A stretch of 64,000 nt of DNA from Schistosoma mansoni (Eukaryota > Platyhelminthes > Trematoda > Strigeidida > Schistosomatidae). The stretch's first letter is position 1. The number at the start of each line of letters is the position of its first letter. Location: NCBI RefSeq assembly GCF_000237925.1, contig NC_031496.1, positions 3,514,650 to 3,578,649 on the forward strand, in the 5' to 3' direction. A model generated the notes under the pieces. It was not told where the DNA came from and made no database searches. It worked only from the letters and a program-made list of their open reading frames with translations. The position numbers and the translations under genes are program-made. Shown in pieces: positions 1 to 13,664 of this stretch.

Positions 1-3000
1 TCCATCGTATCATAGTGCTCTTCATCTGCATCAGATATTACAGGGTCCTGTTCATATCCTTCCATTTCATACAGTAACGAGAAATCAGTCAGTCGGCGAA
101 CTAAGTTTGAACGAGTCACACTTTGTGATGGATGAAGTAAACTGTTAACCATTTCTTCGTCTGCTCCTGAAGCCCGATCAATGATCTCATTTCCATCCTC
201 TTCTTCGAAGTTAGCACAAACACCAATTTGAAATGAGCTGAAATGTGGTCTGGCCGAGTTGCCCGTGTTCTGGCCCTCGGAAGTGTCTTGTCGATTCAAG
301 CCGCGACTTGAAATTGGTGGATTGGTCATTATATCTCTCAGATGACTGTTAGCACCCTTAGGATCAAGCTCCATAGCCCATGAGTAATGAATCATTGCTT
401 GTGGTGTATTCCCCAGTTTTTTGTAGGTATGACCAATCATCAAGTAAACCATGGCCTCACGTGGAGTTAAAACCAAAAGTTTTTGAAGCTCCGATAATAC
501 TTCCTAATTAAAAAGAAAACAATGTAAAGTACTTGAAAATTTTCATCGGATAAAATTTAAGATAGAAAAAACCTCATTTAATGAGACATGATATGAATGG
601 AATGACATAGTGAAATCTAAAATTATTTTCATTTGGGTCCATCTCCATTAATATAATTGATATTAAATCATCATACCACTAAAAGGGAAGTAGGAGATAT
701 GGTACTGTATAAAGCAGAGAACATGATAAACATTTGGATAGATGAATTTGGAACTTAAATGTATGTAAAAGTTTCAGAGTGAAGCTTACCGTTAACAGGT
801 GCAATAGTTATTCCATTACGTTGAGCTCTACAATTTTAATTTTTAGTGACTACAGATTATATTGTTGGTAATATATATATCATTGATGTAATATAACCCA
901 CTCGGTTTTAGCTAAAAGCGACCAGAAAACAAAGTGTCTGGTCAAATAGTCTGATCTATAATCATATGCTCACTAGTAACTGACTCCAAGAGATATTTCC
1001 TGGAGTTCTAGTGGGAAGCAGTGACCAGTGGAGTTCACCCAAGTCTGTTGTATAGATATCAACTCACTGAAGACAATTGGTGAACGGTTGCTCAAAATCG
1101 AGGATCATTTGAAGTTAGACATTAACACCGTTGGATGCCCGCTTAGTGGTCTATTGGTTAAGTGCTCTGGCGCGAGACTGGTAGGTCCTGGATTCGAATC
1201 TCGCGAGTGCGGGATCGTGGATGCGCACTGCTGAGGAGTCCCATAATAGGACGAAACGGCTGTCCAGTGCTTCCAGGTTTTCAATGGTGGTCTAGCTTCA
1301 ATTGACTCATGATTTCAACTATCAAAAAAGGACCATAAAATACCAAAATATCAGAAACATATTCGAATCACCATGACAAGTTATACTATAAATATCTAAC
1401 AGTTCATGATTGAAGATAAGCATCAAAAAGTTGAGAATTTCATATGTAAAACCACCCTAACAATTGCTTTTAAACCTGAAGATATTTTTCCAATGAACTT
1501 TTTCCCCAAATGACTAATTAATGTATTCACTTAGAATAATGCGTAGGTGAATCAAAGAAGAAAAACCAGAAATCAGATAAGTCAGTAAATTCATGGTCAC
1601 GTATTTAAACGATACTAAGAATATACAGGCACAAGGAACTTTTGATAGGACCGGTATTTTATATGAAAACAAAGTAAGCTTCATCTTCACAGATTGTGGC
1701 TTATATCGAAGTACTTAGTGTGTTTATTTAATTGATTAAAAATTAATTTTTTTACTGACTCATTTTGACAAATGGGTTTGAAATCTACTGACAAAGCCAG
1801 TATGAATGAATCTTGAAAACAGATTAATTCAACTACTTCAAGGAATACAACCTATTCATTATCTATATTTACTAAGACTTACAGAATAACGTCCAAGATG
1901 ATATAAAATAGATGCTTTGTGGTAACGAGCCAGAGGATTGTTGGGTTGAATTTTACAAGCACGACTAATCAAATCCATTGCGCTCCCATACCCATCATCA
2001 AGTCTACCTAGTCGACTGCGTAAAGCTGCAAGATGAGTCAAAAGTAAATGTGACTGAGGGAAAAGTGCAACTGCGCGAACCAAGTAATTTTCGGCAAGAT
2101 CGAACTTTTCTTGTTTGTAATAAACATTACTGATGCCGAACAAAGCATTATAATGTCTTGGATCAATTCTTAAGGCGAATTGGAAAGCTGCTAGTGCTCG
2201 ATCAAACTCTTCTAGAGTTGACTGTTCATGACCCAAAAGTGTCCAAGCATAAGCACTTGTAGGTGAAACCTAGAAAAGGAAAGCATAAACGACAGGACAA
2301 TCAGTTAAAGTTCAGAACATCAGTAAAAGAATTGAGTAAACTGACGAGCTTGTAAGTAACTTGGTAAGGATTAATGATATAAAAGGTGAATCAAGAAATG
2401 TTTTATTAATATGATTTATCTAATTTCATTAATTAAAAGGGAATACATTTGTTAAGGACTGACCAGTATAGCTACAATACAACTTATGTTCTTAAACTGA
2501 AACAGATACAATGTAAAGGAATCGCTGTATATGGAATATTATCCTCACAGAATAACTTTAATTTTCCCTGAATTTGTGTATACAGGTTGTTTGAAAATAA
2601 GCCTTTCCAGTTTTCACAGTTTATTTTGGCATGTTTAATACCATGGATGTGACGTTTTCATGTAATGCCCCTAAATGCCCTGGTACGGCCGAGAGTCCGC
2701 TCTCCCTCTCCAAATGCCACACAAGTCCTACTCACTGTCTTCTTGTGACATTACTGTTGTTTACGAAATTCAGAGGACGAAAAGCGAATGCCCAGCACTT
2801 TAACCGGGTCGGTGGACTCGGAGCGTCCAACTAGAGAAGTTGGAAAACCCTGATTCCAAAACAATGGTGCACATGGGTTCCAGTATCATGAGGGAACAAA
2901 TGGCGTATGAACCAATTGTTGGTCACCGGCTACCATGGGACTGCATCTCCTCACGATGCTCCACTGTCTTGTGGATCAGGCCTCTAGGTTAAAGGCTCCG

Positions 3001-6000
3001 GGTGTGGCCCCCCAAGAAAACCACCTGCTTTAGTTTGGGTACCTGGGCAGTATCACAGCCCTCACACAAATTAAATGAGTTTTGTGTAGCGCATATTTAT
3101 CTGGTGCTCCTTCGTACCAATATTTGTGTTTAAATAAATAAAATTTCATGTACTGAGAAACAAACCCAATGGGCAAAAGCAGTAAACATACACAAAAAAT
3201 ATGAATTAAGTTGTGGTCATGAGAACTAAAAAAACTATTCACCTGAAGTGCACGGCGAAAGAATTTAATAGCCGCTTCATGTTCACCTTGCAAAGAGAGA
3301 CAATTACCTGCAACACACCAAGGTTCAGGAGCATTACGATCAAGTTGTAACAAATCATGAGCTAATTGTGATAATTCCTGATCAGCTTGGACTTGCCATA
3401 GTACTGTCGAGTAGAAGTCCATTCCAGATAACTGCCATGGTTCTATACGACGAGCTTCATTGAACAACTTATGAGCTGTTTGATAATCTGAATTATCCAT
3501 ATGAGCGCGAGCTGCCCACGCCAAAACACGGCCAGTATGAAGTTGAGAGCTTGGAAGTTTTAAAAGTAGGCGAGTAGCTGAACGCCACTGATGTCGCACC
3601 AACATTTGATAAGCTTTACCAAGCTGACTTAACAAGTTTAAATACTGCTGTAGTGAGAGTATCCTCGGATCATCTGTTATAGGTGGAGCATCGATTGACA
3701 AGGGTGCATTATAATGATTGCTGCATCCAAAATCTGGTGCACCTTCATTTATAGAAGTATGTATATTTTTAAGGGAACTAGGGTCGGGACATACGCCTGA
3801 ACTGGTTATTTTAGGTTGCACGTTTGCAGAGTTTCCTGTAGAGTCCGATAGTAGTAATTTAGAATCTAACTTGCGGTTCTGACCTCGACTTCTTAAAAAT
3901 CTATTCGACTTTCTCTGAATCCCAGAAGCTCTGGCTACAGCTGCAGCTGCTGCCACCTGGGATCTTGTTCGAGGTCCACCCGTAGATATGTCCACAGAAG
4001 TGGTGCTTTCGATAGCTCGACACCCCGTAGATGTTTGTTGACTTGAAAGTGGTCTCGGTGTTGAAGAAGAAGTCAACATGCCAGGACTTTGAGAAGCAGG
4101 ATTGAAAAACTGCAAATTTGATCTCAATACTGAGAGAGAATCACGGTTGTGGCGGGTACTGGGCGTAGGATACAAATTGCGTTGAGAAGTGCTACGTAGA
4201 AGAGGTGGTTCAAGACGGGCATTTGGTGTGCTGACAAGAGAGGTGGTAGTCGAAGTAACATTTGGCTCGAGCGTTAAAAAACCAAGATTAGATGCTGCCG
4301 TGGAGACAAGATGACGAAGAGCACTGGTTGGTGTGTCGGAGAGAGCATTAGATTTCTCTAAAGAGGTAATAGATGTATTAATTTTGACGTTATATGTAGC
4401 ATTTCTATTAGCATTCGGTTCGTCAATATGAGGGTCCTTTTTGGACCCCATAGTTGTGTTGTTGTTGCATGAAGTATCATTTCGCTGATGAGGGATTTGG
4501 AGAGAGGTCATATCATTTTGGCTATTATTCAATGAGTTAAGAGTAAACTGTAACTCTGGTAAACACTGACTTGAAGGCAACTGCACAGCTTTCGAGAGGA
4601 TCGATTCTGGAGATGTAATTTGATTCTCAGAAAGTTTTGAAAATACCTAAAATATGATAACAAAGTGGACTATGGAATCATACAAGAAATTATGTGATTC
4701 CTAAAATATCTTTTCACAATTTGTAGGTTAGGATGGCATGGATATGGTGGTTAAGTAGGAACTTCATAGACGAATACTTCAAACATAATGATATTCAGTT
4801 AAAATGGCTTTAAAGATAGCGGCTGGTTAAGAAGGTAGTATTTTATACATTATCGCTCTTCCAGTGGAACTTCTTGTCCAATGAAAATTATCAAGAACTA
4901 TTGAGAACAATCACTATTTCAGGTGGTATCTGTGAGGCAACGAGAAGCTCAAAGCAGAAATTTAGTCGTCGAGCTAATGAAGAGCAATTAACGACCTATT
5001 CATCAATCCATCACACAAAAGTGAACAATATATCGAGTAACTTAGGAAATCCAAACAAATGAATCCTATATAAGTCGGGGCGATGTGAAAAGTTAGGCTT
5101 TTAAGACTATTTGCGAAAGAAAAAATAATCACGTGCAATTTCATTATCTTGCGTCATAGGTTTGTGTGCTTTGGAATACCACCAACTGAAGTAGCCATAA
5201 ACCCATCGACAGATACCTTTAATTTATATAATAATCTATCCATTCCGACTACGCATCTTCCCTTGGAACAGAAAGTAAACAGATGGAACAAGCCGCCATC
5301 CCATTTGTCAGCTTCCCAAATTCTTTTGTTGTGGATTCTCTTTGTCCCTTTATCACTGTGTTAATAAAGCTTCCTTAACTATAGTCTCCATACAATGGAT
5401 TATTAAACCTATCATGCCTTTATATTATATTAGCTATGTATAACTATAGATCGAGTCGCTTGACAGCAATTAGACCTAGCAGTCATCCTTGTTGTCACAA
5501 GTCCCTCAGCTATCCTCAAAATACAAACATCCAACCACTCTTCTGATACATGTTACTCAAAACAATTTTACACTAATTCATCACAAAGATACTGTAATAA
5601 AGAGAGAGCTTTATATAATTTAAGGAAAGTAGAGGTGGACTTTTGGTTTCAGAAATGAGTCTATAATGTGAGGGAACTTAAAAAGCAACATGAAAAACAC
5701 TGATAACACACTAGGAAAAAGAAACTTACGGGAACACAAGCGAACATGGGACTTTGAGGAAAAAAAGAAAGTAAACCAAAACGAGGTATATTTGCTTTTA
5801 TGGATTGAGAATTTAAATTTTGTGCCACTTTGCGTGCAACACGGTTAACAGGTTTTGGAGCCTTCGGAGACAAAGTAGAAGGAATAACTTTGTCTGGGGT
5901 ACGAACGTCTACAGGTTTAAGAGCAGGTACCAAATCACCAATGAAGCTTCTAGAGCAAAATGAGACGAAATGACGTTGATTGGTGTACGGACAATCTGTA

Positions 6001-6736
6001 TCAACAAATGTTTCTTGATCACTACTTTCGCAATCTTTCGAAGACACTAAAGCCTGAGTGGTAAAAGACTCACAATTTAGAGGGTTGACATTTTCTCGTG
6101 AAGCATTTTCATGAGGACTACCACGTAGATCGTCGAGCAGAACGGCATACACAGGTGTCGTAAGTTTAAGCCCGTTAGGATTCTGGAAAACGGAGGAAGG
6201 TTCGACATATTCACCGATATTACAGAGGTTTTTAAATGCAGACCACATAAGTGGATTCATTTCGAGACATTTTTTGTAGTAGATAATAGCATCACTAAGT
6301 CTTCCTTGGTGTTTGCAAATATCCCCTAATAGTAGCAGAACATAGCAAGATTGTTCTTCATAAGTACTGGTTATCTCATCCAAGGACGAAGAAGAAAGAC
6401 CAGAAAACAGTATGGCATCTTCAGCCTCCGTAAGTGAGCCAATGTCAAAGTAGCATTTTGCAAGCAAGTATCTAATAAGCAAATGAAAATCCATTTTTAA
6501 GAAACTAACCGACTCTTAGGAGATAAAGAATTGGCAGAGTTGAGTAGTTTATTAACTTGTCTCGGCCTGCCAATTCGATACAAACTGGTTGCCAGTATAT
6601 AAAGGCTTTCGCTATTGTGTGTTTCAGCATACAATCTTTCAGCTGCAAATAGAGCATCATTGTAGGCATAATTGTGAAGGCACGACCAAATATGCAATAC
6701 AATAGGATCTGAAACAAGACTTAGTTCTTGAACCAT
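1..6736 (-). CDS. CDC27: CDC27/APC3 (anaphase-promoting complex TPR subunit), 3' end off window
   Basis: Structural TPR subunit of the APC/C ubiquitin ligase, which drives exit from mitosis. Exons (minus strand): 6736-6510, 6471-5730, 4646-3243, 2269-1883 and 503-1 (cut by the window edge). All junctions are GT-AG with matching phases, giving about 1087 residues so far. The N-terminus has the family signature HNYAYNDALFAAERLYAE, followed across a 38-bp intron by YLLAKCYFDIGSLTEAE. A Ser/Thr/Asn-rich linker fills roughly residues 330-640. The C-terminal TPR array includes PRHYNALFGISNVYYKQEKF and YSWAMELDPKGAN, both close to animal CDC27. The ATG at 6736 was chosen because the conserved N-terminus follows at once. 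Introns hold a hammerhead-bearing repeat (967-1325) and a short LINE derivative (2665-3143). The linker is longer than in vertebrates. Identification is from recalled family sequence and is strong. Confidence 0.95.
967..1325 (+). mobile_element. tRNA-like SINE with hammerhead motif (family B, copy 1)
   Basis: A copy of a repeat seen again near 20.6, 21.8, 25.3 and 35.2 kb. Order: a head (967-1130); a tRNA-like block with a box-B-like GGATTCGAATC near 1192-1202; a hammerhead motif (1225-1270); and a tail ending in GCTTCAATTGACTCATGA. It lies in a CDC27 intron, antisense to the gene. Boundaries were set by comparison with the 25.3-kb copy. RNA polymerase III transcription is inferred from the tRNA-like boxes. 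Confidence 0.75.
1225..1270 (+). ncRNA. hammerhead ribozyme motif, family B, core intact
   Basis: Stem I is GCACTG/CAGTGC (6 bp). The core is CTGAGGA (CUGANGA type). Stem II is GTCC/GGAC with a 7-nt loop. Then GAAA, a minimal stem III (ACGG/CTGT with one wobble pair) and the cleavage site TC before CAGTGC. The layout matches the schistosome satellite hammerhead, but the stems differ in sequence. Activity is inferred, not shown. Confidence 0.75.
2665..3143 (+). mobile_element. short bipartite element S1 (both ends of the RTE-2 LINE)
   Basis: Starts with a CCCCTAAATGCCCTGG-type head and ends with a TAAATAAATAAAA tail. It is flanked by the 9-bp target duplication TTTCATGTA (2656-2664 and 3144-3152). 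The first ~450 bp match the 5' region of the LINE at 55191-59068 and the last ~70 bp match its 3' end; nothing in between is present. No coding capacity. It sits in CDC27 intron 3. Confidence 0.8.
4647..5729 (-). other. CDC27 intron 2, no recognised element
   Basis: A+T-rich intronic sequence between two well-supported CDC27 exons. Open frames here are short and have no recognisable similarity. Nothing else is seen. Confidence 0.7.
6472..6509 (-). other. 38-bp micro-intron in CDC27
   Basis: A GT...AG interval of 38 bases joins CG|A into an Arg codon and restores the conserved CDC27 reading (SPKSR-YLLAKC). Very short introns at the 5' end of genes are known in schistosomes. Confidence 0.85.
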
Positions 6737-7295
6737 TTCGGGAAAAGTAACGGGCCTAGTTCGAAAACCGAGCGGATTCTAATGTAGAGAACAGTTGTAC
6801 AATTGCAACGATACGGTGATTCTCAAATATAGTTCTTTTGGGCAATATCTTTTTTATTTTTTCTTTATAAAACTAAGCATAATAAGAGACAGTCACAGAA
6901 AGTTCGGCGACAAAAGTTATATTGTTTCCATTAAGATCTCATAACTCACTTTCAAATACTGGTATTTTATACCAAAACACGTAACATCACCACAGTTTGT
7001 CGATGCGAGAAGACAGCCCTGAAAGGAGAATAGATAACCAACCATCCATTTCTGATATGGAACACAGAATGAACAAACAAAACAGACTACCATTTCTTTT
7101 TTAGTCTCTAAATCGTTCTTTTCAAGTCACTGTGAAAACTTTGGAATGAATAATAGAAATTAAATGAAATCAAGAAATATTTATATATTATATGACTTCA
7201 CATATCTGTCACCAAATATTATTAAAGGCTGAGAATTTGCATGTAATATAAAATCACGGCTTTGTTTAGATATATACTTTTGTCTCAAGGTCATT
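6737..7295. promoter_or_regulatory. shared upstream region of two divergent genes
   Basis: 559 bp separate the start codons of CDC27 (minus) and the zinc-finger gene (plus). Both 5' untranslated regions and promoters should lie here, so a bidirectional promoter is likely. No TATA box or other element could be picked out with confidence. The inference rests on the head-to-head layout alone. Confidence 0.5.
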
Positions 7296-10200
7296 ATGTC
7301 CCAACCTTTTGCTCATCTGCCGTACAGAACGGATCATCGCAAAAGATGTTTTGCTACATTATCACTCATTTGTGATGATGAATCTTTATCAGATGCACAA
7401 CTAAAGGCTTATCAAACACGCCTACAGTAAGTCATATTTTGGAGTCATTGTCTTATTGTATTTAAAAATTTGATACCAGTCTTGTAACTGTTATTTCTTA
7501 ATTGAGGTTGTTTACTTTTGTCTGCTTCATGATTAAGGAGTCTTAGTGCTCGTATTTTTTGTCTCTCTATATTTGCGGTTTCACTTAGTGTGTCACTGTT
7601 TTCTATGTGAATAAACTGACCCACTTAATTAACCGAGACTGAAAAATAATACCGGCCAAGGAGTGGGGAATAAAGTAGAAATTTCGTCGGAAAATACAAA
7701 AAAAGAATAAATGGAATACGCAAGGAAAAGTTTTCTTCGTGTACAGCTTTTGTCGCCGCTGTCTACGAAATATCGTCAGAACATCGACATAAGGCATAGG
7801 CATGATCGTCTACCTTTCGCCCAGCCCCAAATGCCTCAGATGTTCGCATTTACTTCGATTTCAAAATGACATATGCCAACTTAATCAAAAAACGACACAC
7901 TGTTAAGACGTTTATTGATAAGAAATAACACCATAGTTCACTAGGAGTTTAATAACAGACACACATTTTTATTGAAAGTGCAAAGTCCTACTCTTATTTA
8001 CAAAGATCTGCGAAGAAATTACAAGCAGTGTGTTATTCGGAATGTGTCCTATTTGCCAGGTGCATATGAAATCAAAAACAACATACACTTTGTCAGTCTC
8101 AGAGTATTACTCACGAGTGAGAAGTTAATCCATGGTAAGAGAAGCCTTTAAAAAATTAGGTCGGGCGTCAAAAAAAATTGCGAAAAAAACACCTCAAACT
8201 GCATTTTTACTATCCCAAATATGAGCATCCCTCCTCTGTGTTCTGAAATTTAACAAACATTTACAATAATTTCCAACTACCGACACAAATTACAACTTAC
8301 ATTAATGTTTATTTATTTATTTAATCACATATATTGGTACAAAGGGCACCGGATACATATGCGCCACACAGAATAATGAGAATGAGAGGAGAGGGAAGAT
8401 GTGTATATATAAGGGAAAGTAAAAAGAAAGGAGAAGAGTAATGATGGGGGGAACTGAAATGCACAACCAGAAGAGCTCTCTCAGTTAGGAAAGTTATAGC
8501 CACTCTTTATGAGAAAAGTAGAGAAAGGTTACAGCAGGCTCGCCACTGGCTTCTATTCTGAGCCATATCTGATAACGTCTCTAGCCACTGTGTTGCACCA
8601 TCTCTCGGACCCCAGCCAGGGAGTCGTAACCCGACCGTTGCTGCTACCTTGACGTGTTGTTCGAGCTTGCCTATCGTGATGAAGCAATCGAGCTATGCTG
8701 GCTGGAACAATCGTTCCTCGAGTTCCTACCATGCCAGACAGGTCGGTTGAAGAGCGGTGAGACTAAAAGCAGCAAACCCAAGGCCCGAAGGCGAAGTCGT
8801 ACTGTTGACTGTACAGAGGTGTGACGGCAGTAAGGTGTTTCCTTCAGACAACCAGCATGACAGCGATGCTGCCTTCCCACAAGGAGGGGTGGGGTTAGAA
8901 AAGGTCGACCCTAAAAGTGCACACCTCGCCTTATCCCACGGATATCCGTCTCCGGCGGTAAGGTTTTTTTGAAGAACGGAGCTAACACAAAAACTACCCA
9001 CAAAAAGGTCGTGTGTGACCGACCTCAAGCAGTTGTCCCTTGGGCACTGCGGTCACGCTCTCAGGTCATTAAGACCACTTCTAAGCCAATTTCCTTTTCA
9101 GGTACCTCTAGAAGAACCCTTCCACGGTGTGGGCAACCGGGAAGTGATAACTGCCCTTATACCTCTAACAGCACTCAAGATCATTGTATTCATAATCAAT
9201 CTCCTTCTTCACTTCCTACTATTCCTTCTACCTTGACTTTCAACACTAAACTTCCTCTCTCGGTTTCCTCCTCAAGTATCACCATGGCCAACGATTCTAG
9301 TGCGCGAAACGCTGTCCTAGGTCTACTAAAACCTCGCTCCAAACTACACATTGGAGCCTTCAACGTACGTACCCTATGCCAAATCGGTCAACAGGCCTCC
9401 TTAGCTAAAACCCTAGAATCTCGTACCATTGATGTATGCTGTGTCTCCGAAACACGCATACAGGATCCCAGTGTGGTCATTCACTTGACCTCACCTCGCC
9501 AAAATGGACAGCCAACGAAATACACCCTCCGTGTATCTGGCGACCCGTTGGCTAGTTCTCGTGGACTTGCAGGTGTAGGCATAGCACTAAGTACAAGGGC
9601 AGAACAGGCACTACTAGAATGGATCCCCGTTAACAGTCGCCTGTGTGCTGTCCGGCTAAATGGCTCCGTAAGAACTCGGAAGGATAGAGACACACGTCGT
9701 TGCCTTTTCGTCGTTTCTGCCTACGCTCCCACTGACTGCAGCCATGATGAAGTGAAAGATGACTTTTACAGAAAGCTAAGCGCTCAGACATAGTAGTCGT
9801 AGCGGGTGACTTTAATGCCCAGGTAGGCAGCTTAAATCAAACAGAAAGACATTTAGGTGGGTGTTTTAGTATTCCGGCTCAACGAACCGATAATGGTGGT
9901 CGTCTGTTGCAACTATGCTCAGACAATCGTTTATTTTTGGCAAGCACTAATTTTAAACATAAGGAGAGACATCGTCTAACATGGCGACCACCTGCACCAA
10001 ACCAACGATGGACTCAAATAGACCATATTGTCATCAGTCATCGTTGGAGAGGCTCAATAGAAGATTGTCGCTCGTATTGGAATACTTGTTTAGACTCTGA
10101 TCACGCTTTAATACGAGCGCGCATTTGTCTACGCCTCAATGGACGCAGGAAAAGTACACTAAGAAGACCCATTAGGATTGAACTGGAGGACGAAAAAGCC

Positions 10201-13200
10201 AAATGCGAATTCCAGAAACAACTGAGTTCACATCTAGGCAGTTCTGTAAACGAGACTGACCCAGATACTGCTTGGAAAGACATACGAACAGCTGTGGAAA
10301 CCAATAACATCTATTAGTCATTTAAACCATAGGGCTCCAAAAAACCAATGGATTTCTTCTAAGTCTATTTTACTGATGGATTCGCGTAAACTCATCCCAT
10401 CAGGCTCTGAACATGACGAAGAGCGTAAACAAATTAGATCTAGGTTAGCTAAAAGTCTAAGGAACGATCGTGAGCAGTGGTGGGCAACGAAAGCAAAAGA
10501 GATGGAAAAAGCAGCGGCTGTAGGCAACACCAGGCAACTATTCAGACTAATAAAAGAAACTGGAATTAAGAAGTCAAGTGTAAGTGAGACAATCTCGGAT
10601 AAAGACGGAACCCTTATCTGCTCTGGTTGGAAGAGAGTTAGGGGCGGCCAAACCAAAACATGGCATCAGTGTTTGAAGTCACTAACTTCTAGTCTGAGCC
10701 ATGTCGGCAGATGCAGACTACTTGGTTGGGGTCCGCGTGACTATCGTAACCAATGGTTAGAGACTCTAGGTGACATGGCTCAGAATCGATCACAATGGCG
10801 TAGGTGTATACACTCTTTATCTTCCCTTAAACCTTGAGATTAAGATTGCTTCATATCTCTCTTCCTTCCTATACTATATCCTTATATACAACCTTTCTTT
10901 ATATACTACCATCACTAAATTAATTACTTCTATGAATCTGGTGTTCGTCTTGTTGTGCTAACGAGGTATGGCAACTTGGACCGATGCATATATGTGCCTG
11001 GTCCTACGTTGTAGCTGACTGACTGACTGACTGACTGAGGGAGTCGTAAAGGACCAGCAGAAGCTAGCCCTTTGCAGCTTTCTTTCATGCCACGACACCA
11101 TGTCATACACTAACCTCCCCTCCGCTTTTTCCAACCAGTCCCAGAGTCGACAAATAATGCACGACGTGGAGGTCTCTGGGACGACATTCGTAAAACATGT
11201 CCAAGCCACCGATGTCGATGTTTCAAGATGGTGACACCAATTGAATTGTCGTCTCTGCGCCCGAGCACACGATGCCGAACCTCTGCATTACTAACATGGT
11301 GTTGCGACTGAATGTCAGCAATCCTTCGGAGACAACGATGATCGAACACAGAGAGACTTCTAACATCCTCAACTCGGAGAGGCCAGGTTTCACAAGCATA
11401 GAGCAAAACTGCTCTCACCGACGCGTTGTAGATCCGACCTTTTACAGCCAGACTAACATCACGAAGGCGCCAAAGATGGCCCAGATTGGCATAAGCCGCT
11501 CTGGCTTTCATCATACGTGCATCAATCTCATCACTCACGCCACCACCAGCACTTATATAGCTACCTAGATACACGAACTTCTCAACTACTTCAATCTGCT
11601 CACCATCCAGAGTGAGTACAGGATGAGAATCCTGTCAGTCTTGTACGAGTACTTTGCACTTGGAGGGTGCAAAGCACATGCCGTACCAGCGGACACTGAT
11701 TGTCAACTGATTAAGTGCGGATTGCATGCCTTGGGCCTTATCGCACAGTAGGACAATATCATCCGCATACTCAAGGTCGAGAAGTCGTTCTCCAGGCAGC
11801 AGATCCACACCGCCATTACTTACATCCATCAGAGCTGTTTCCATGATGTCGTCGATGGCAAAGTTGAAGAGGAATGGTTAGATTGGGCAACCCTGCCTAA
11901 CCCCACTGCTCGAATGGAACAAGGGAGAAAGGTGGTTGTATGCCCTCACTCTGCCTGGGGTGTTCGTATATAGGGCCTTTAAGATGTTAATGAACTTCTC
12001 AGACACACCCTTCTTCAATAGACAATCCCAGAGAACAGTCCTGTCCAACGAATCGAAGGCCGCCCTGATATCAAGAAACACTACGATTGTTGGCCTGCGA
12101 TAAGTATGACGGTGTTCTAACATTTGGCGGAGGGTGAAGATGTGATCAATGCATCCTCGACCAGAACGAAAACCAGCCTGCTCCTCGCGAGTCAATCGTT
12201 CTCGGGTTTTAAACAACCTACGAAGAATGACAGAAGCCAATAGTTCGGAAGTAGACTTATCCCCCGATAGTTGTTACAGGAACAACGTGAACCCTTTTTA
12301 AAGATAGGGACGACTACCGACTTATTCCATGATGTTGGAACACTTTCTTGCTCCCAAACCTTTGCAAACAACACCGTCAGTTCCTTGGCCAGAAAGTCAT
12401 CACCATCTTTAAGAAGAGCCGGAGGTAAGTCATCTGGGCCCGGTGATTTGTAGCGCTTCAAGAGTTAGAGTTCCTTGCGGACTTCCGCCTCGTTTGGTGG
12501 ATCAGTCGTCACCGGCCATGGGGGGCAGGACAAACTGGTTGATGTTGCCGGAGCAGCAGGCCAGTTGAACTGCCCTTCGAAAAATTCCGCCCATCGTCCA
12601 AGACGTCGAGAGATGTTAGTGATTAGCATCCCATCATCCTCGTAGATTGTTTCACTCACACCAGACTTCTTGCTGCCATTGGCTCGGATGAGTTGGAAGA
12701 GCTTCCGGCAGTTACCAGATGCAGCTGCTGCTTCCATCTCATTAGCACGCTCCGACCACTAGGCTTCTCGGTCCTTACGCAAGCTTTGCCCGATTTCACT
12801 ACGTAACAGCCTTCGTTTGTGGTCAAACTCACGGTCACCCGGAGTAGACCGACGGGCTTCCATCAGTTGTAAGGAGCCAAAAGAAACCCAGTGCTTGTAA
12901 GCGGGACGTTTCGCGAAGCCGCAAGCGGCTTTACTCGCCATTTTCATGGCGTTGTGAAGATGCAACCAGTGCTCATCTATACTTTTCGGTGGGATGGTAG
13001 CTAGCCTTGATTGCATCCGGGCTGCAATCTGTCGGGGCATAGGCGGAGATGACTAGAAGACATCATTTCTCACGCTGATTTCTTCTCACTTTGACGGAAC
13101 TTTCTAATCTAACAGCACATAACCAACTGTTAATGGGGATCCAATCGATAAGTGCTGCCTCAGCCCTAGCGCTTAGTGCGACACCAACGTCAGCAAGACC

Positions 13201-13603
13201 AGACGAAGATGCCACAGGGTCCCCGGATAAGCGCACGTGAAACAAGCTTTTCGAGGCGACAGATGGAGAGCGAATTTGTAGTACTTCACTAGAGTCTTGA
13301 ATACGGGTCTCGGATAGACAACAAACATCAACATTAAGACTTTCTAAAGACATAGCCAGCCCTATCTGTTGTCTGATCTGCATTCGTGTGCGAACGTTGA
13401 AGGAAGCCAGCTTGAACGGCGTACGTGGTTTCAGAAAGACTGCTTCAGTATTCATAATCGGTGGAAGCATTCACTTTCAACCAGACAGTGACTGGAGATC
13501 GTTTAGATAGGACAGATTTTCCACCAAGAGCGAGCTGCTGCATAAGTTGAAAAGTAAGGTTACACAAATTGGGGATAAAAGGGGGTGAATTAGCGATATG
13601 GTA

Positions 13604-13664
<61 letters not shown>

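Larger units (their letters stand above)
504..1882 (-). other. CDC27 intron 4
   Basis: Non-coding stretch between the last two visible CDC27 exons. It contains the hammerhead-bearing tRNA-like repeat at 967-1325; the rest is A+T-rich with nothing recognised. Confidence 0.8.

Noticed and set aside
1140-1210. tRNA-like block that could be called a tRNA gene
   Set aside because: It has box-B-like sequence but no proper cloverleaf or acceptor stem, and is repeated within every family B copy. It belongs to a SINE.
11272-11568. Plus-strand open frame, also present at 55703-55999
   Set aside because: It is the antisense shadow of the RTE-2 C-terminal coding region and exists in both copies for that reason.
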